A stretch of DNA of 64,000 nt from Pempheris klunzingeri (GCF_042242105.1 NC_092023.1:11358933-11422932), one strand, 5' to 3'. Positions 1 to 12,850 are shown, numbered from the stretch's first letter. A program made the numbers and translations. Notes: generated from the letters alone by a model not told the origin.

Positions 1-439
1 AGCCCAGATTTCCTGTCCAAACTGGCTGCCCGGTGCATGTCCATTGTTTGGCAGACGTTGCTGATTGCAGCAAATCTTTGTTTGACTGTGGGGACTAGAA
101 TAATCAGGCATTAAGGAAGCGGCTGGAGTAACTTCAGCTGCGTCACATAGAAACAGCCTGGAAGAAATCTCTCAGCGGCCAGAGTCAGTCCGGAGGTCTC
201 AGTCCTCGAGTCAATAAACTAAAACAGTCTTTCAGTTTGATCGGCTTATAGACGGTTGATTAACATATTATCGAAGTTAAAAAATTCTGCAGATGTTATC
301 TTACTTTTTATTGGGTGATTTGCACCAACATCCAAAAATACTACACTTTTGTCATTTTCCGTTTTAATCACCAAAACTCCCACCGTGACTATCTAAAAAA
401 AAGTGACTCTGGGGGGTATTTTGTTGCAAAGCTTCCTGT
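1..439. other. Unassigned left flank
   Basis: No gene or named repeat recognised. It may belong to the promoter or first exon of the gene served by the CpG-rich block. Confidence 0.4.
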
Positions 440-1170
440 TTGTCCAGACAAAACGACAGCCTCCTAAGCGCACGGATTCCCAGCGGCAATGACCTACTTC
501 TGTGCCAAAATGACCTAAAATTACAACCAACTGGCTTTTAGCACCGAGTCTCCATGTAGCCACAAACACTTTTACGCACCTTTGATGTAAACAGTCGTCC
601 TTTTGCTTTTTACGCATGTTTTACGCACGGAGGAACTGCGACGACAACCACAATATAACTGGACGCGACGTCTGTGCCCCAGCCACATGAAAATGTAATC
701 TTTCCCCGTGGGCTTCGGTGCGGATCCGAGCGCTTACGAGGAGAGATATTGTGCGTGTCAGGCGGCGTGGACTGAAACGGCACCAAAGCGCACCGGCGGA
801 GGGAAAAGCAGACAGATGGAAGAAAAGGAAAGCTGGTGCCAGAAAAACTAACAAACATTTAATCAGGTGCCGCGGCGCTAAAAGTTTAAGGAGATCCGTT
901 CGGCAGCACGTACGCACAGTCACTGTTATTAACACGAAGGGGGAGGCTGTATGTTCTGTCTGAGTCTCCGTGAGCGACGAGGGAACAGCGTAGTCTCCGC
1001 TGAACCGACGTTACAGATTACACGACACGGTTTCACTTGACACTCGGTAGTCTTACCGAGTATTAAAACATTTGAGCAGCTGTCACTTGGACGGTGTGTG
1101 TGCTCCATGGATGGTGCTCGATATTAGAGACTTTCTTCTAGAAAAACCCCGCGGTGTATGTGCGCCTCCC
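440..1170. promoter_or_regulatory. CpG-rich block, probable CpG-island promoter of an unseen gene
   Basis: CpG dinucleotides are dense here (for example GGACGCGACG, GTGCCGCGGCGC and GTACGCAC) while most of the window is CpG-poor. No recognisable coding exon lies inside. The gene served may start beyond the left edge or be noncoding. A second GC-rich patch is at about 1980-2440. Confidence 0.4.
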
Positions 1171-3096
1171 GCAGGACAGCGCGCATACTTACAGAACCAC
1201 AATCCTGAACTGGTAATAAAGTGGCAAAATGACCCTTTACAGTCTTGGTAATGACCTGTTATCCAAAGTCGTTCATACCAGCAAAGCTACAGGTGAACTG
1301 AGCCTGAGTGGGTCTTAAAAGTCTCATGTGAATGCACTAGCTGACACGGAGAGGTGAATTAAATGCACTGTGACCTCGATAACAGCAGAAGCAGACGGTC
1401 TCTCATCCATGAGCAAAAAAAAAAAAAAAAAAATCAGCATTTCTATTACAGGGAAAACATCGCACACATCTCGGCGTTATTTAGTGTTTGTCTTAAAATC
1501 GCCAAACGATCTATTCTATAATGTGGTTTATCCTCCGCACCTCTGAGGACAAAGCGCCACAGTTAGACCTTCATGACTAAACTAGTGGGTTACGGGGCTG
1601 ATAGAGGGAACTGAAGCTGCCAAAAATAAATAAAGTCACTGCAAAACGCACAAACAGACTCTTAAACTCCTCTTAAAATAAGAGAAGCGACCTCCATAAA
1701 GTAGGAAGACGTCGCTTTAAACTCTGACAGAACTGTTAAACGGAGATATTGCATGAAATTAAATTCGTTTTTGAGACACTCATTTGGATTTCATTGTTAT
1801 TTCACAATCAGATAGGGCATTACGATGTAAAGGAAAAGCCGTCGGTAGTTTCCTGTATTTTAAAAACACTGCCATCAAACTCTGTGGAGGCTGAACCGCC
1901 GCTGTTTGCAGCGTGACAGCTGACATGCCGGTAAGGCGCAAAGGGAAACTGGATTTTTGTTGAATAATTGCTCAAAAACACAGCGCGCGCACACCTCTGC
2001 CCCCTCTGTCCCGACTCACCTGGACGGATGATGCATGTCAGTGGCGGGACATCACCGCTGGCTCTGAAAATAACACGATGTGATGGCTGTGATGGAAATA
2101 CGTCTAAATGATATCAGTGCAAGACCGGGCCGGATCGGCAGGTCCGAGGCGAGCCAAGCATTCACTGGTAAAAGCAAAACTAAAAGTTAAAGGCGAAATA
2201 AATCCCAGAGTTTTTGAGGAATGGTTGAATAATCCGCCTCGTCCGACTGGAAGCTGCACCAGACGAGGTAAACAAACTCCTGCTTGAAGCAGCTCAACAC
2301 TGAGAGGGTTTCCTTCCTCTCCCCCTCTGTCTCTAAGCTGATCTGAGTGTCCGCCTCCGAAAAACGGAGGAGGACGCTCCCATCAGGAGGACACCACCCA
2401 CCGAGCACTGGGTGAGTGGGTGGGTGGGGCATTCTCTCTTGGCTTTTTGTTCCTCTCTCTGTCTCCCTCTGTCTGTCACACCAGCCTTTACCGGCTTTAA
2501 ATACTCCAGCAGTTGACTGGTGCTAAAAGCACAGTTAAGACCTACACTGTAGAGGAGATTTCAATAAAAACGCAGCTCCTGTTAGATTCATTCTGTCTGT
2601 CCCTGCAGCTTGTCCGTGCCTTTAATGTAAAAATACTACTAACAAAATAGCAGACACTCAAACATGACATAAAACATAGAACTAAATTACAAAAATGCCT
2701 TTTAACAAGTGTTTCCCCTTACGGACAATTAAAGAAAATATACAAATGATAATGAAACGTTCACAATTTGGATGAAACCGACACCTACACCTTTACTATG
2801 ACTGCTGGCATGAAAGTAAAACCCAGCATGAGCCACTACTGCCGCTATGAATCATCCTAAGAGCTCTGCAGATGCCACATTTATGCTTCAGACACGTTCA
2901 AGTGTGTGTGTCTGAAAAACAGAGGAAGTCCAGTGAACAATATTTTTCCACTATAGCTAAGGGATCTCTGCTCCATATCCTTTTGCACACTCTGTGTGAG
3001 GTATAAAGTCCCTGTATGTGTGTGTCATGTACTGTTAGTCACATTTCTGATAGAGGTAGAGTAGTGTTGGGCGCCTGGAAGCAGCAGGATGGACTG

Positions 3097-3100
<4 letters not shown>

Positions 3101-3142
<42 letters not shown>

Positions 3143-3193
3143 ATACACAAGCGTGCGCACACACACACACGCACACACACACACACACACACA
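3101..3193. repeat. Interrupted (CA)n microsatellite
   Basis: CA dinucleotides with a GTATACACAAGCGTGCG interruption. Confidence 0.97.
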
Positions 3194-3689
3194 AATCTCT
3201 GCAGACAGACAAAAGGGTGAAACAATCAATAGAATTTACATGTAGTCAATACTGATCAATTCCTAAGAGTGTGGGAAAATGTGTGTGAATGGCTGTAAAT
3301 GTCTGCCTGAGTACTTTCTCTTTGTGAAGCAGTTTGGAGGCCTGTTTAAAGTGATGATGATGATGGTGGTGGTGGTGGTACTGTAGACGGGGTAGAAGGA
3401 TTGCCATGCTGACCCCTAAGATCATGAATAGATTTTTGTATGGAACCTGTAGGATTTCTGTGGGCTGTGACTGTGTTTAGTGTAAGTACAACAGGAGAGA
3501 TAGCATAAGTACAGTTATAGAGATATATTCATAGTTTTAGCTACATAAAGGCCAATACATAACACCAGGATGGAGTCCAAATTCTATTAATTACAACCTC
3601 CACCAGGGTCATTTCACCCACAAAATACAAATACACCTGTTGTGACAGTTAATAATGTATATTTAGGAAAACAGAAAGTTGGCACATGT

Positions 3690-4005
3690 GGTTTTAGGTG
3701 AAATATCTAAACTATTGGATAGACTGCCATGAAGTTTTAGAGATTCATGTCAGGATCTCAGGATGTTTTGCAATAATGTTGGTGATTCCCAGAGGTTAAA
3801 ACTATAATTTGCCAAAATACTTTGGTTTATGAGTAAATACCTGCAGAACTACTGACAGTCCCTTGTGTTTAGTGTTTACTGACATATGTTAGCATACTGG
3901 CAAACAAACTTACTTATCATTAGCATGCTAGTATTGTGATTGTGAGCATGCTGATATTTGTAGTTAGCTCAGACGACCACACAAGTAGCAAGCATAGCTG
4001 TAGTG
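3690..4005 (+). mobile_element. Copy of a common teleost dispersed repeat
   Basis: Contains in order GGTGAAATATCTAAACTATT, GGATAGACTGCCATGAAGTT, TACTTTGGTTTATGAGTAAA, TACCTGCAGAACTACTGACA and the TTAGCATGCTAGTATTGTGA / GAGCATGCTGATATTTG module. I recognise this order from an abundant perciform repeat. No ORF; family name not assigned. Confidence 0.65.
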
Positions 4006-5584
4006 TCTTGTCTTGTAGTCCCTTTAATGTATTAAACCACATTTATTATACTTCTGCAATAAAAGCACCTGCAGATGCAAACAAAAAGTGGAGCACCATT
4101 AGTTAAGGCCAGGGTTCCTATCAAATCCATTTGATTTCTGCATGAACAGTGTGGACTGCACCACCTGGATAACAGTTTTTTTAATGCCAGACCTATAAAT
4201 ATGAGCTAGGCAGAAAGAACGTGCTATTAGAAAAAGTGTTGTGGTGTGTCGTGCCTTTGGTTCATGGCCTTTGTCACGATATCGTTCCCATCCGCTACCG
4301 CTTCTGCTGAGTTTACAGAGACGAGGAGATAAGAAAGAGAGGGGTTTTCTGCATGGCTGATTTTATACAAGTGCATTTAAATGTTTCCCGCTTTATAATG
4401 TGCTCTGCAAATATGCTTGAACAGGGAAATCATTGTTGGAGACTGACACCGCTGGAACATCGAAACCTAACAGAGTTTTATGGCACCATTCAGCAGCCCT
4501 GAGGGGATTTAAGGGTAATTACAGATTACTCACCACAGTAAATACCATTGGAACACAATACAGACGTAAGAGCTTTAAATTAGAGTAAAGTGCTCGAGTG
4601 AACATACAAACTGATGGCCATAAGTCAACTGTGTCCTGATGTTTAGAGAAATTCAGACAAGAGGTGCTGCATGCTTCTCACTCTATCCATAAAATCAATC
4701 AGTCTTAATATACACCGTAGCAGTCCACTCGCCTCAACATTAGCTCTTTACTGAGTAAAAGCTGCAAACATGGTAGTGTCTGGTAATGTTGCTAACAAAC
4801 AAATTCAGGCTTATTTTGCTGTTGCAATCATGTGTAAAACATAGATGCAGATCTCCATCATCAGCATGCCCGTGTCGCCTCAGGAGAGGCTTCATTACAG
4901 CATATTGACTCAGCTGTTAAAGTCAGTGAAGCGTTAAAAATGGCTGACTACGGCTGGCGAACACAGGGCTGTGTGAAACAAGTTGTTCACAGTGGTGGAC
5001 ACACACTGTATATAATGAGGGGATAATGCAATTAATAGTACTAACATTTCTGTCTTTGTTCTTGGAAACAGTAGCACTTCAGTTAAATTACTATGCACAG
5101 AGATCCATTTTTACCATGAGATCATGCAATGCTAAAATGCTCTGAAAGAGTCTAAACTACACATTTGTATATAAAAAAAACAAAAAAGGGAAAAAATACT
5201 GTTCTGTTTTGGTGATGAAGACACCAGTGCAGCACGATTCCCACGTCAGCCTTGCATCAGTGAATCTTCAGCTATGTCCAAATGCTCAGTTATCAAAATT
5301 TGTACCATAATAATAAGAATAAAGAATTGGTCACTGCAGCCCTAATAAAAACTACATAATCAATAAGAAATATGAAATATGAAAGAAAAAAAAAAAAAAA
5401 AAAGAATGTGTGTGTGCATGTGTGTGGTGTGTGCGCGTGCATTTGATTAACAGATATTGACTGCTGGTCATTGAGTGCTAATGGAAAGCCAATCGGTTCC
5501 CATGCAGTGAACCATAACCCCCCCTCCCCTCCCCTCCCCCCGTCCTCCTCCAATAAGACAATACTGACCACCTGGGCCAGTGGA

Positions 5585-5656
5585 GTGTGTGTGTGTGTGT
5601 GTGTCTGTGTGTGTGTGTGTGTGCGGGTGTGTGTGTGTGTGCAGGGGTGTGTGTGT
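5585..5656. repeat. Interrupted (GT)n microsatellite
   Basis: GT tract with single-base interruptions (CTG, CGG, CAGGG). Confidence 0.95.
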
Positions 5657-5767
5657 CCATAATAATATTGACTGGTTGTAATGTGAGAGGTCAGGACACA
5701 ATAGCGCTGTGACTCTGAAGACCTAACACCATGCTGAGAGAGGTCACAGCTATGTGTCACACACTCA

Positions 5768-5768
<1 letters not shown>

Positions 5769-5830
<62 letters not shown>
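5769..5830. repeat. (CA)31 microsatellite
   Basis: Pure CA tract. Together with the GT tract at 5585-5656 it forms an inverted pair about 110 bp apart that could fold back. Confidence 0.97.
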
Positions 5831-5832
<2 letters not shown>

Positions 5833-6589
5833 CTACTTCAGTATCCATCTTTATGTCACTCAGCATGTCTTTGCTCACACTGTTTTTCTTCATTTTCCTG
5901 ATTTGTATCACATACATGACAGTAGAGCTTGACACCCATTGCACCTATTTTCATGGGTGATAACGAACAAATATTCAATAACTTGGTCCCACAAAGACTG
6001 CAACTGATCCAAAAAAAAATCACATGCAAGCTTGAATGCACAAACACAATCATTTAGGTACTTTATCATCCTCATCAGTGTCTCAATGCAACTGCTTCAA
6101 TGTAAACAAGCTGTATATAAGAAAGAGGAAAAAATAAGCCCCCTTGTTTAAATGGTTTTTTCCGTCTTAAAAATGAACACAGTAGCTACAGTATTCACTA
6201 TTTTTCCTAAATATGGCACACTAGACAAGAAAAGACAGCATTGTTGGGTTCAGATGTTTTTGGAATATTCAGCAAATAGCAAGCCATGCACAGATACAAT
6301 CACATGTGAGGTCAAATCTTTGAATATGAACTATTTGTTTATTTTTTAAACATCCTTTTTATAGCTCAGAAATGTTGAGTCAGTCGTAAGTTATGAAAAA
6401 CCAAAAGACTTAAATCAAAGGTTATTTTATATACCACTGTAGTATCATTTCTGATGTCAGCTGATCTCATGTAAAGACCAAAAGTCACACGTTAGTCCAT
6501 CACTCAATACTTAGTGACCTGTAAATCTGTAAATCTTAAAAAAGAAATAACATATTTGTTTATAACTTTTAATAATTGGCCTCGCAGCA

Positions 6590-6721
6590 TGTCAGTGTCA
6601 AAGGAGATCTTCTGCGTCAATTACAAATTGATAGTTGCAATCCCCCACTGCATGATGGTGTTTGTGAGTCCACTAGGAGTTTGACAAGTCTGAAACATCT
6701 CTGTCACACTACATTGCTTTG
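6590..6721 (+). repeat. 130-bp dispersed repeat, copy 1
   Basis: Aligns with 8560-8691 along its whole length. The core TTACAAATTGATAGTTGCAA and TCCCCCACTGCATGATGGTG is identical, with scattered substitutions elsewhere. Confidence 0.85.
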
Positions 6722-7033
6722 TTTACTGATTAACACCAAGCCTACTGCACGGAAATGCGTGACACTTATTTGAATGCACAACATGTTCGTTGTAATATGA
6801 ATCTAAAGGCCCTCTAATCTCTTTCTCTTTTTTTTTTTCACTTGACTTTTTCTTTGTCTCATACTTTTTTCCTATCACTCCCATCTGTCTAGTCTCTCGA
6901 TCTTTATCTTACGACTCTGCCTGGAACTCCATTTATTAATTTCTATCTGGTACTGTACTGTGAAACAGAATACGTTGCAGTGACTGAAAAACACTGCTGC
7001 ATGTGTGTGTGCTTGGCTTGTGCTTGTGCTGAG

Positions 7034-7036
<3 letters not shown>

Positions 7037-7071
<35 letters not shown>

Positions 7072-7162
7072 CTGCTTGTTGATGAGTTCCAGCAGTCTGG
7101 TAGTACAGTTGTTCTCACTTTGCTGTGATCAAACAGTATAGACACACACACACACACACACA
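7037..7162. repeat. Paired (GT)n and (CA)n microsatellites
   Basis: GT tract 7037-7068 and CA tract 7142-7162 with unique sequence between them. Confidence 0.95.
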
Positions 7163-7684
7163 TACTGTACTGTAGTGTTGGCATGTTTGGACTGGAGTCC
7201 ATTCAGCACACTGTTTATCCTTCAGGTCCCAACACACCGAACAGACCTCAACAACTAATGCTGACAAAGACCAGCAGAGAAGCTGCCTCACTGTTCAAAT
7301 TTGCACCTGAAAACACCACAGGGACTACAGCAGACGGCCAGCTCAACTCAACTGGCACGTATGTATGTTTTGTGCCTGTGTGAGAGGAAATAACTGGTCT
7401 GTAGTCTGATCTGAAGTGTTCCGAGGTAAAAGCACACAAAGACACACACTTACAGAGACTGACAAAGAAAACAGACTAGCCAACTAAAACGTCGTCATAA
7501 AAATTGAGAATGATTGAAGTTGCAGCTGAGTGGAAGTGGTGCTGTTAATTGCTCACAGAAGAAGAGGACACAAAAGAGGCACTCAGTGGATGAAGTCACT
7601 GATATACCAGACAGTTTGTTCTCAATGACTGCATGTGACACTTATTCAGCCTCCTGAATTGGCGAATTGAACAGACGCAAACAA

Positions 7685-7729
7685 CCAATGGTTGGCCTCA
7701 CGTGAACCAATGGCCGTGCAGAAGCCAAT
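7685..7729 (+). promoter_or_regulatory. CCAAT/E-box cluster
   Basis: Three CCAAT pentamers (7685-7689, 7707-7711, 7725-7729) are spaced about 20 bp apart, with a CACGTG E-box at 7699-7704 between the first two. Further ATTGG/CCAAT matches lie about 30 bp upstream and 125 bp downstream. This looks like an NF-Y/USF-type element, but no gene start is recognised nearby. Confidence 0.35.
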
Positions 7730-8214
7730 GAGATCGAAGACAATGGCAGCTTCACTCTGTCTTCAAGGTATCGCAGGGATTCAAAGCAGCATTCTGATTT
7801 TGTTTAAGAGGCATAAAGTAATGTCTTTACTTTAGTGGCTCCAACAGGCATCCAATAGGAACCGCAACAACACTGACACCCTGTGGTACACTACATGATG
7901 TTCAAAACGCCATGCAGTGATAACTTACTGAACACAATTTTTAGAAAGATTTCAGGTTGGTTTCACTTTATGTCAGCATGTTACGAAAATTAACACGAAA
8001 AGACTTGAAACTCCCTTGAGACAGGGTCCGCATTTGTTCTGCATTATTTCTCTTAATAAATTTGTCATCTCACCTTGATGAAGCCGTCGGTAGGAGATGT
8101 TTTGAACACTCTTCACAAGTAGTGGAATTAAGGAGCGTTATACGCTTTGGGTCACGTTTGCAGGTGTATGGCATGTTCAGTGTATTACCAAGTCAAATGA
8201 CATTTTGACAGGCA

Positions 8215-8292
8215 CACTGGAGGAGTCGGGAATCAAACCTCTGACTGTTTGATTAGTGGATTGATGCTACCTCTGAGCCACTGCCACCCTTT
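8215..8292 (-). mobile_element. tRNA-like SINE head
   Basis: The minus strand reads GGTGGCAGTGGCTCAGAGGT (A-box-like), followed about 30 nt later by AGAGGTTTGATTCCCGACTC (B-box-like GGTTTGATTCC). No tRNA cloverleaf closes, so this is a SINE-type pol III promoter remnant. Confidence 0.5.
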
Positions 8293-8559
8293 ATACACTT
8301 TTATATCTTTATATTTAACTTTATCTAGTAATAAAGAACATTTGATATGACCCCAAGCTCCAGAATAGCCACCAAATTAACTGTCCAATGAAATTTCCTC
8401 AACTGCAATTTCCAAGGTGAAGAGTGAACATAGACGAGGAATCCTTACAATGCTCCAAATAAGGGGAAACTTTAAAATATACAATTCCATGATAAGTTGG
8501 CACACTAGTGATGACGATCATGTGATATGATCAAAAGCCCCACAACAGCTACAGAGTGT

Positions 8560-8691
8560 TTCAGTGCCAAAGCAGATCTTCTGCATCAATTACAAATTGA
8601 TAGTTGCAATCCCCCACTGCATGATGGTGTTCGTTAATCCACCAGGCGTTTGAGTAGCCTGAAACATTTCTGTCACACTACATTGCTTCGT
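8560..8691 (+). repeat. 130-bp dispersed repeat, copy 2
   Basis: Partner of 6590-6721 in the same orientation. It is preceded by GATATGATCAAAAGCCCCAC, which itself resembles 8345-8375, so a longer composite element may span 8340-8700. Confidence 0.85.
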
Positions 8692-10372
8692 GGTGAGATT
8701 TTCGGCGAGTATTCTAACACGTTGTTTCAGACTGGCCCCTACTTGCCTGTTGCATCTACATGATTTTTTGGACAGTATGCATGAAACTCTTCAAACTGAG
8801 AACTAAGACACACATTGAGCTGTGTTTTGTGAGTACAAAGTCAGTTTGGTTATTGGACAAGAAAAGCATGTGGTTAGTGAGTTACTTCAACAGCTCAGTG
8901 TGAACAGAGGAAATGGAAAAATAGACATGGTTGGTCTAATAGATGGTCTCTACAGTGCTTCTGTGTGTTACTCTTAACTTTTAACTGCCACGAGCTCAAA
9001 GCAAAGAGTGGAAAAGCACGTTGTGAAGTGTGCACATACTTTCATGTTGACATTATCACATCTGACTGAATAATTGGAGGAAAAAAACATCAGTAAGTTT
9101 CTGTCTTTTTTCATTTGGATTCTTTTTGGTCGCACCCAATTTGGTAGATAAAACATTTTATTTTTATTAAGTATTGTAGATGCTTTTATCCAAATTTTGG
9201 ATGGGGCTGCTTGGGTCTAACAATTTGTGTAACTTGACAAAACCGGCAATATTTTAACTTTTTGTCACGCCTGTGCTGTTTGTATATGTTGACACATTAC
9301 ACAGGCAACTCTCACGATGTTAATTTTACTTAAAATTCAAGTTTTGTCAGTACCTGATTTACGGGTGAAAACTCAGTCATGCAACACTTGCACACGGAAA
9401 ACATGGCACTTGACATGCATGCACACACACTCACACACGTTCCAACTCATCTAGCACAAGTGAGAGAAATAAAACCCACCACGAACCCCCTTTTAAAAAA
9501 CCCAAAACATGATATTTTGGAGGCAGGGTGCAGATATTTAGATGAAAGAAGCAGAGACGGTATAACTTGCACTCGGTGTTTCCCCCTGCATAGGGCCTGG
9601 TGGCATTTTATTTCAACACAAAGAGATACACCGAAATATCCCCTAAAAACAAGAAAGGTTTGATATAACATGATTGGTCTGGACATGTGCAAGGTGTATC
9701 CTGACTGTGCGCTGCGTTTGTGTGGAATTGTTTTGCATAAATTGTGTGGGTTTGATGTCAGATGGATCAGTAACTCGGTCTGCAAAGATGTTATTAGACA
9801 AGAGCAGAAATCTCCAACCCACTGCCACGTCCTGCCAGAGCAAGCATTAAGAGAAAAACTTGAACTGCTCTGCTGACCACACAACTTTTATCTCTGTGAT
9901 ATTTGGTATAAGGCACTGATAACATCTCTCCCCCTCCCATTCTTAAGCTTCTGACAGCCACAGTGTGAGTCGAACAAAGTGAAGTCAGCCCAATGACCAT
10001 CAGCCAAATTTAAAGATGAGACAAACTGTCCCTTGGGCTGATGGAAAGTTACTAAGATTACCCCAACTGTTCCGGAGCATGTGGCTTCTGTGTACAGGCT
10101 TCGTTTAGCTTCAAGAGGTGGATGAACACCAAAGAACCAAAGTCATGAACACAACAAAAAAAGGATAAGAATGAGGATTGCTTTCAACAACTTGAGGGTG
10201 TGATCGCACCTTTCAAAGAACAAAATTGCAAGCAATCTTTGAAATGTTGTCCTTTCAGTCATCTGGGGGAAGCTACTATGAGCATTTTTGTAACAAAGAA
10301 CTTAAAAAACATATTATTGCCTACAAAGTTCTTATAGTGGTTGTCATCTTTGTTTTTCTGTACTTAGATCCG

Positions 10373-10402
10373 TCTATCTATATATATATCTATATCTATC
10401 TA
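10373..10402. repeat. (TATC)/(TA) simple repeat
   Basis: Mixed CTAT and TA units. Confidence 0.9.
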
Positions 10403-11742
10403 ACAGGTGATGTGTATCTGTTAACGTGTTCACATGTTAACGGCATGTCCCATCATTGTGCCATGTCTGTTTGTATGTGTGTGTGTTTATGTGTCACTGT
10501 GTGTGAAGTTTCCATAGAGAACAGTGGGCTGACTCAAATTGAGAGATCAGGGTTTCCTCTACAAGCCTGAGAGACCGAAGACGAGTGGAAAACTGGTTTC
10601 ACACACAAGCACAAGAGCACAATATTCTACAAAACCATACTATAATTTTAAAAAAACATACTATATCATTTACACACATCAAAGAATGCACCCCTTAAAA
10701 CAAGCAATGCAAAACCCAGCAGCTGACATGCAATCACAACATACTGTGCACACAGTGAGACGAGGACACTTGCATACCGTATTTACACTGTGACACAGGC
10801 GTTACAAGGTGTAGGAGGCACCACTCAACTGCTCCAGGGTAACTGTGCAGGAGCACACAGGGGGCTAAACAAGCAACAGGGCCACCACAAGAGTTCAAAG
10901 GTCAAAATCGACAAGCGTTATAATGCAAAAACATAGGATTTATGCATCACGCTGCATCAAAATAAGTTTCAAAGATTGTATCAAATCTTTTCTGTCACAA
11001 ACCTGAATATAATATCAGAAAAAAATAGAGAAACATTTTAACATTAACAATAGTCTTTTAAATTCTAACCATCTCATTAAATCTATGAGATGCATTTTAT
11101 GACACCAGTCAGAAAATATGCATGTGTTTGTTCATATGAAAAAAAGATATAGAATATAGATATAAATATTGCACCTTCATTGCTTCTTTGTTAATTTCTG
11201 TATGCAGCAGGTTGACTCCTTCTGACCATGGTAAAAGGACAGTGACAAAGTAAACAAACGTTTAGTATGTAAACATACTGTTCATCCATTTATTTAGACA
11301 TTCTGCAGATTGTGTGTTTGAGTTGAGTCACCATCACTCTGAGAAGCTCAGTTTCTCACAGTTCTATTTATTTAAAATCAAATCTCTTGTGGTGAACATA
11401 AAACAGCTGGTGAGAGATGGCAACAGCCAGAGGACAAAGAAACGTGCCACAACAAAGCAGCACACCTTTTATGTTTTTTTTGTGTTTCTTTTTTAACCAT
11501 GGCCGTTTTTCATCTCTGTTGTTTCTTGCACACTGCGAGGTTTTAATATTTAAACACAAATCCCTCCTCACACCTTGGCTGTTTCAAAGAGTGAACCTGC
11601 CCCCAAACCAATCTTTTCTTTCTTACTTTCTCTATTTCTTTCTCTCTGTTTCCTCATATTAGTAATAAGCCTTTTTCTAAGTTTTCATTCTGTGCTGATT
11701 CTTTATTTTTATTTTTCTCTATTATCCTCTAAAAGCAACAGA

Positions 11743-11746
11743 TGTG

Positions 11747-11797
<51 letters not shown>
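11743..11797. repeat. (GT)n microsatellite
   Basis: GT tract with one GC interruption near its start. Confidence 0.96.
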
Positions 11798-11798
<1 letters not shown>

Positions 11799-11912
11799 AG
11801 GGTGAAGAAGAAAGATAGGAAAGGTTGTGGTTTTCTATACCTTCACTGGTAGAAGGTGCAAGAAAGCAAGCAGTAACAACTTAAAGCAACATAAATCATG
11901 CAGACATACACA

Positions 11913-11967
11913 CAGGTACATTTAACCACACACACTAAGAGTGAATGTGTGTGGTTAAATGTACCTG
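11913..11967. repeat. Perfect inverted repeat: 22-bp arms, 11-nt loop
   Basis: The left arm 11913-11934 (starting CAGGTACATTTAACC) is exactly complementary to the right arm 11946-11967 (ending GGTTAAATGTACCTG). The spacer is CTAAGAGTGAA. It sits between two CA/GT microsatellites. Confidence 0.97.
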
Positions 11968-11984
11968 CCTGGACATGAGGACAT

Positions 11985-11985
<1 letters not shown>

Positions 11986-12020
<35 letters not shown>
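11986..12020. repeat. (CA)n microsatellite
   Basis: CA tract with one CG interruption, 19 bp after the inverted repeat at 11913-11967. Confidence 0.95.
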
Positions 12021-12168
12021 TTCTAAGAAATTAATTATTGGTATAATGGTTTAGTGTGTGTGAGGCACTTCTGAGAATACAGACCTAATATAACGAGCGT
12101 CACATTCCAATTTTTACAGATTATTGCTGCATCAGCCGTTCATCAGACAATCCTTTATGACCAAATTA

Positions 12169-12172
<4 letters not shown>

Positions 12173-12201
<29 letters not shown>
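12173..12201. repeat. (GT)n microsatellite
   Basis: Short GT tract. Confidence 0.93.
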
Positions 12202-12203
<2 letters not shown>

Positions 12204-12389
12204 TCAAGCTCCAGAAACGTGGTCACTTTTATGAAGTGTACAAATGTCACTGTCTGATCACAAGGCCACATGCAGCACTGCAATGTCAACAAGGCAAATA
12301 CAATTTCCTGACACTTCAGTCGGTTGGTCTCCCTTTACAGGAATGCAGAGGCGAAAGTGGTGAGGTAAGTAGTATCTGAGATACTGTGT

Positions 12390-12850
12390 GTGACCATAGA
12401 CTATATATAAGAGGTGAACGTGGCTTCCATGTCTCAAAAGTGAAGTGAAGTGAAGTGCCTTAAACCTGCATTCTTTCTAATCACCAGCAGGTTGCAAAGA
12501 AGAAGTCAGAATGAATGGAAGTCTATGAGAAAATGAACCTACTTCTCAACTGATTCATTACCGCAGTAAACTCTTTCCTAATGAGTTCATGGTCTCAGTC
12601 GCTAGTTTATAGTGTTCTTCAATTTCGCATGATGATCATTTAGTAAGTTAGGGTCCCCTTTAGAGTGAAATAGACGATAAAGCAGGGTTTACTTTAGGAT
12701 GGGACAACGTTGAGACTACTCAATCATCTCTGTTTGAGGAACGTCACTTTGGGTTCCTATAAACAAGATGGCAATGCTTGTAAAGCCAAACTTGAGGCTT
12801 TAAACAGCGGTATATAAACCGACGGGGGCCACATACTGTAAGAGGGTGAA
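12390..12850 (+). mobile_element. Dispersed repeat copy
   Basis: Starts at ACCATAGACTATATATAAGA and includes CCTGCATTCTTTCTAATCAC, GAATGGAAGTCTATGAGAAA, CCTAATGAGTTCATGGTCTC and AAAGCAGGGTTTACTTTAGG. I know this order from many teleost loci. No coding capacity. Confidence 0.6.

Noticed and set aside
718..963. Basic 81-codon plus-strand frame in the CpG-rich block
   Set aside because: The Arg/Lys-rich composition follows from local CGN/AAR-rich sequence. Not recognised, and an antisense frame is open as well.
5293..5826. 177-codon open frame on the minus strand rich in Cys-Val and Thr-His
   Set aside because: It is the translation of GT/CA microsatellites plus flanks, with no family similarity. 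The same holds for open frames at 3016-3255, 19080-19873, 17875-18234 and 29317-29619.
9447..9884. 145-codon minus-strand open frame
   Set aside because: No recognisable domain, no convincing splice sites or conserved motif. A frame of this length is expected by chance in 22 kb of intergenic DNA.
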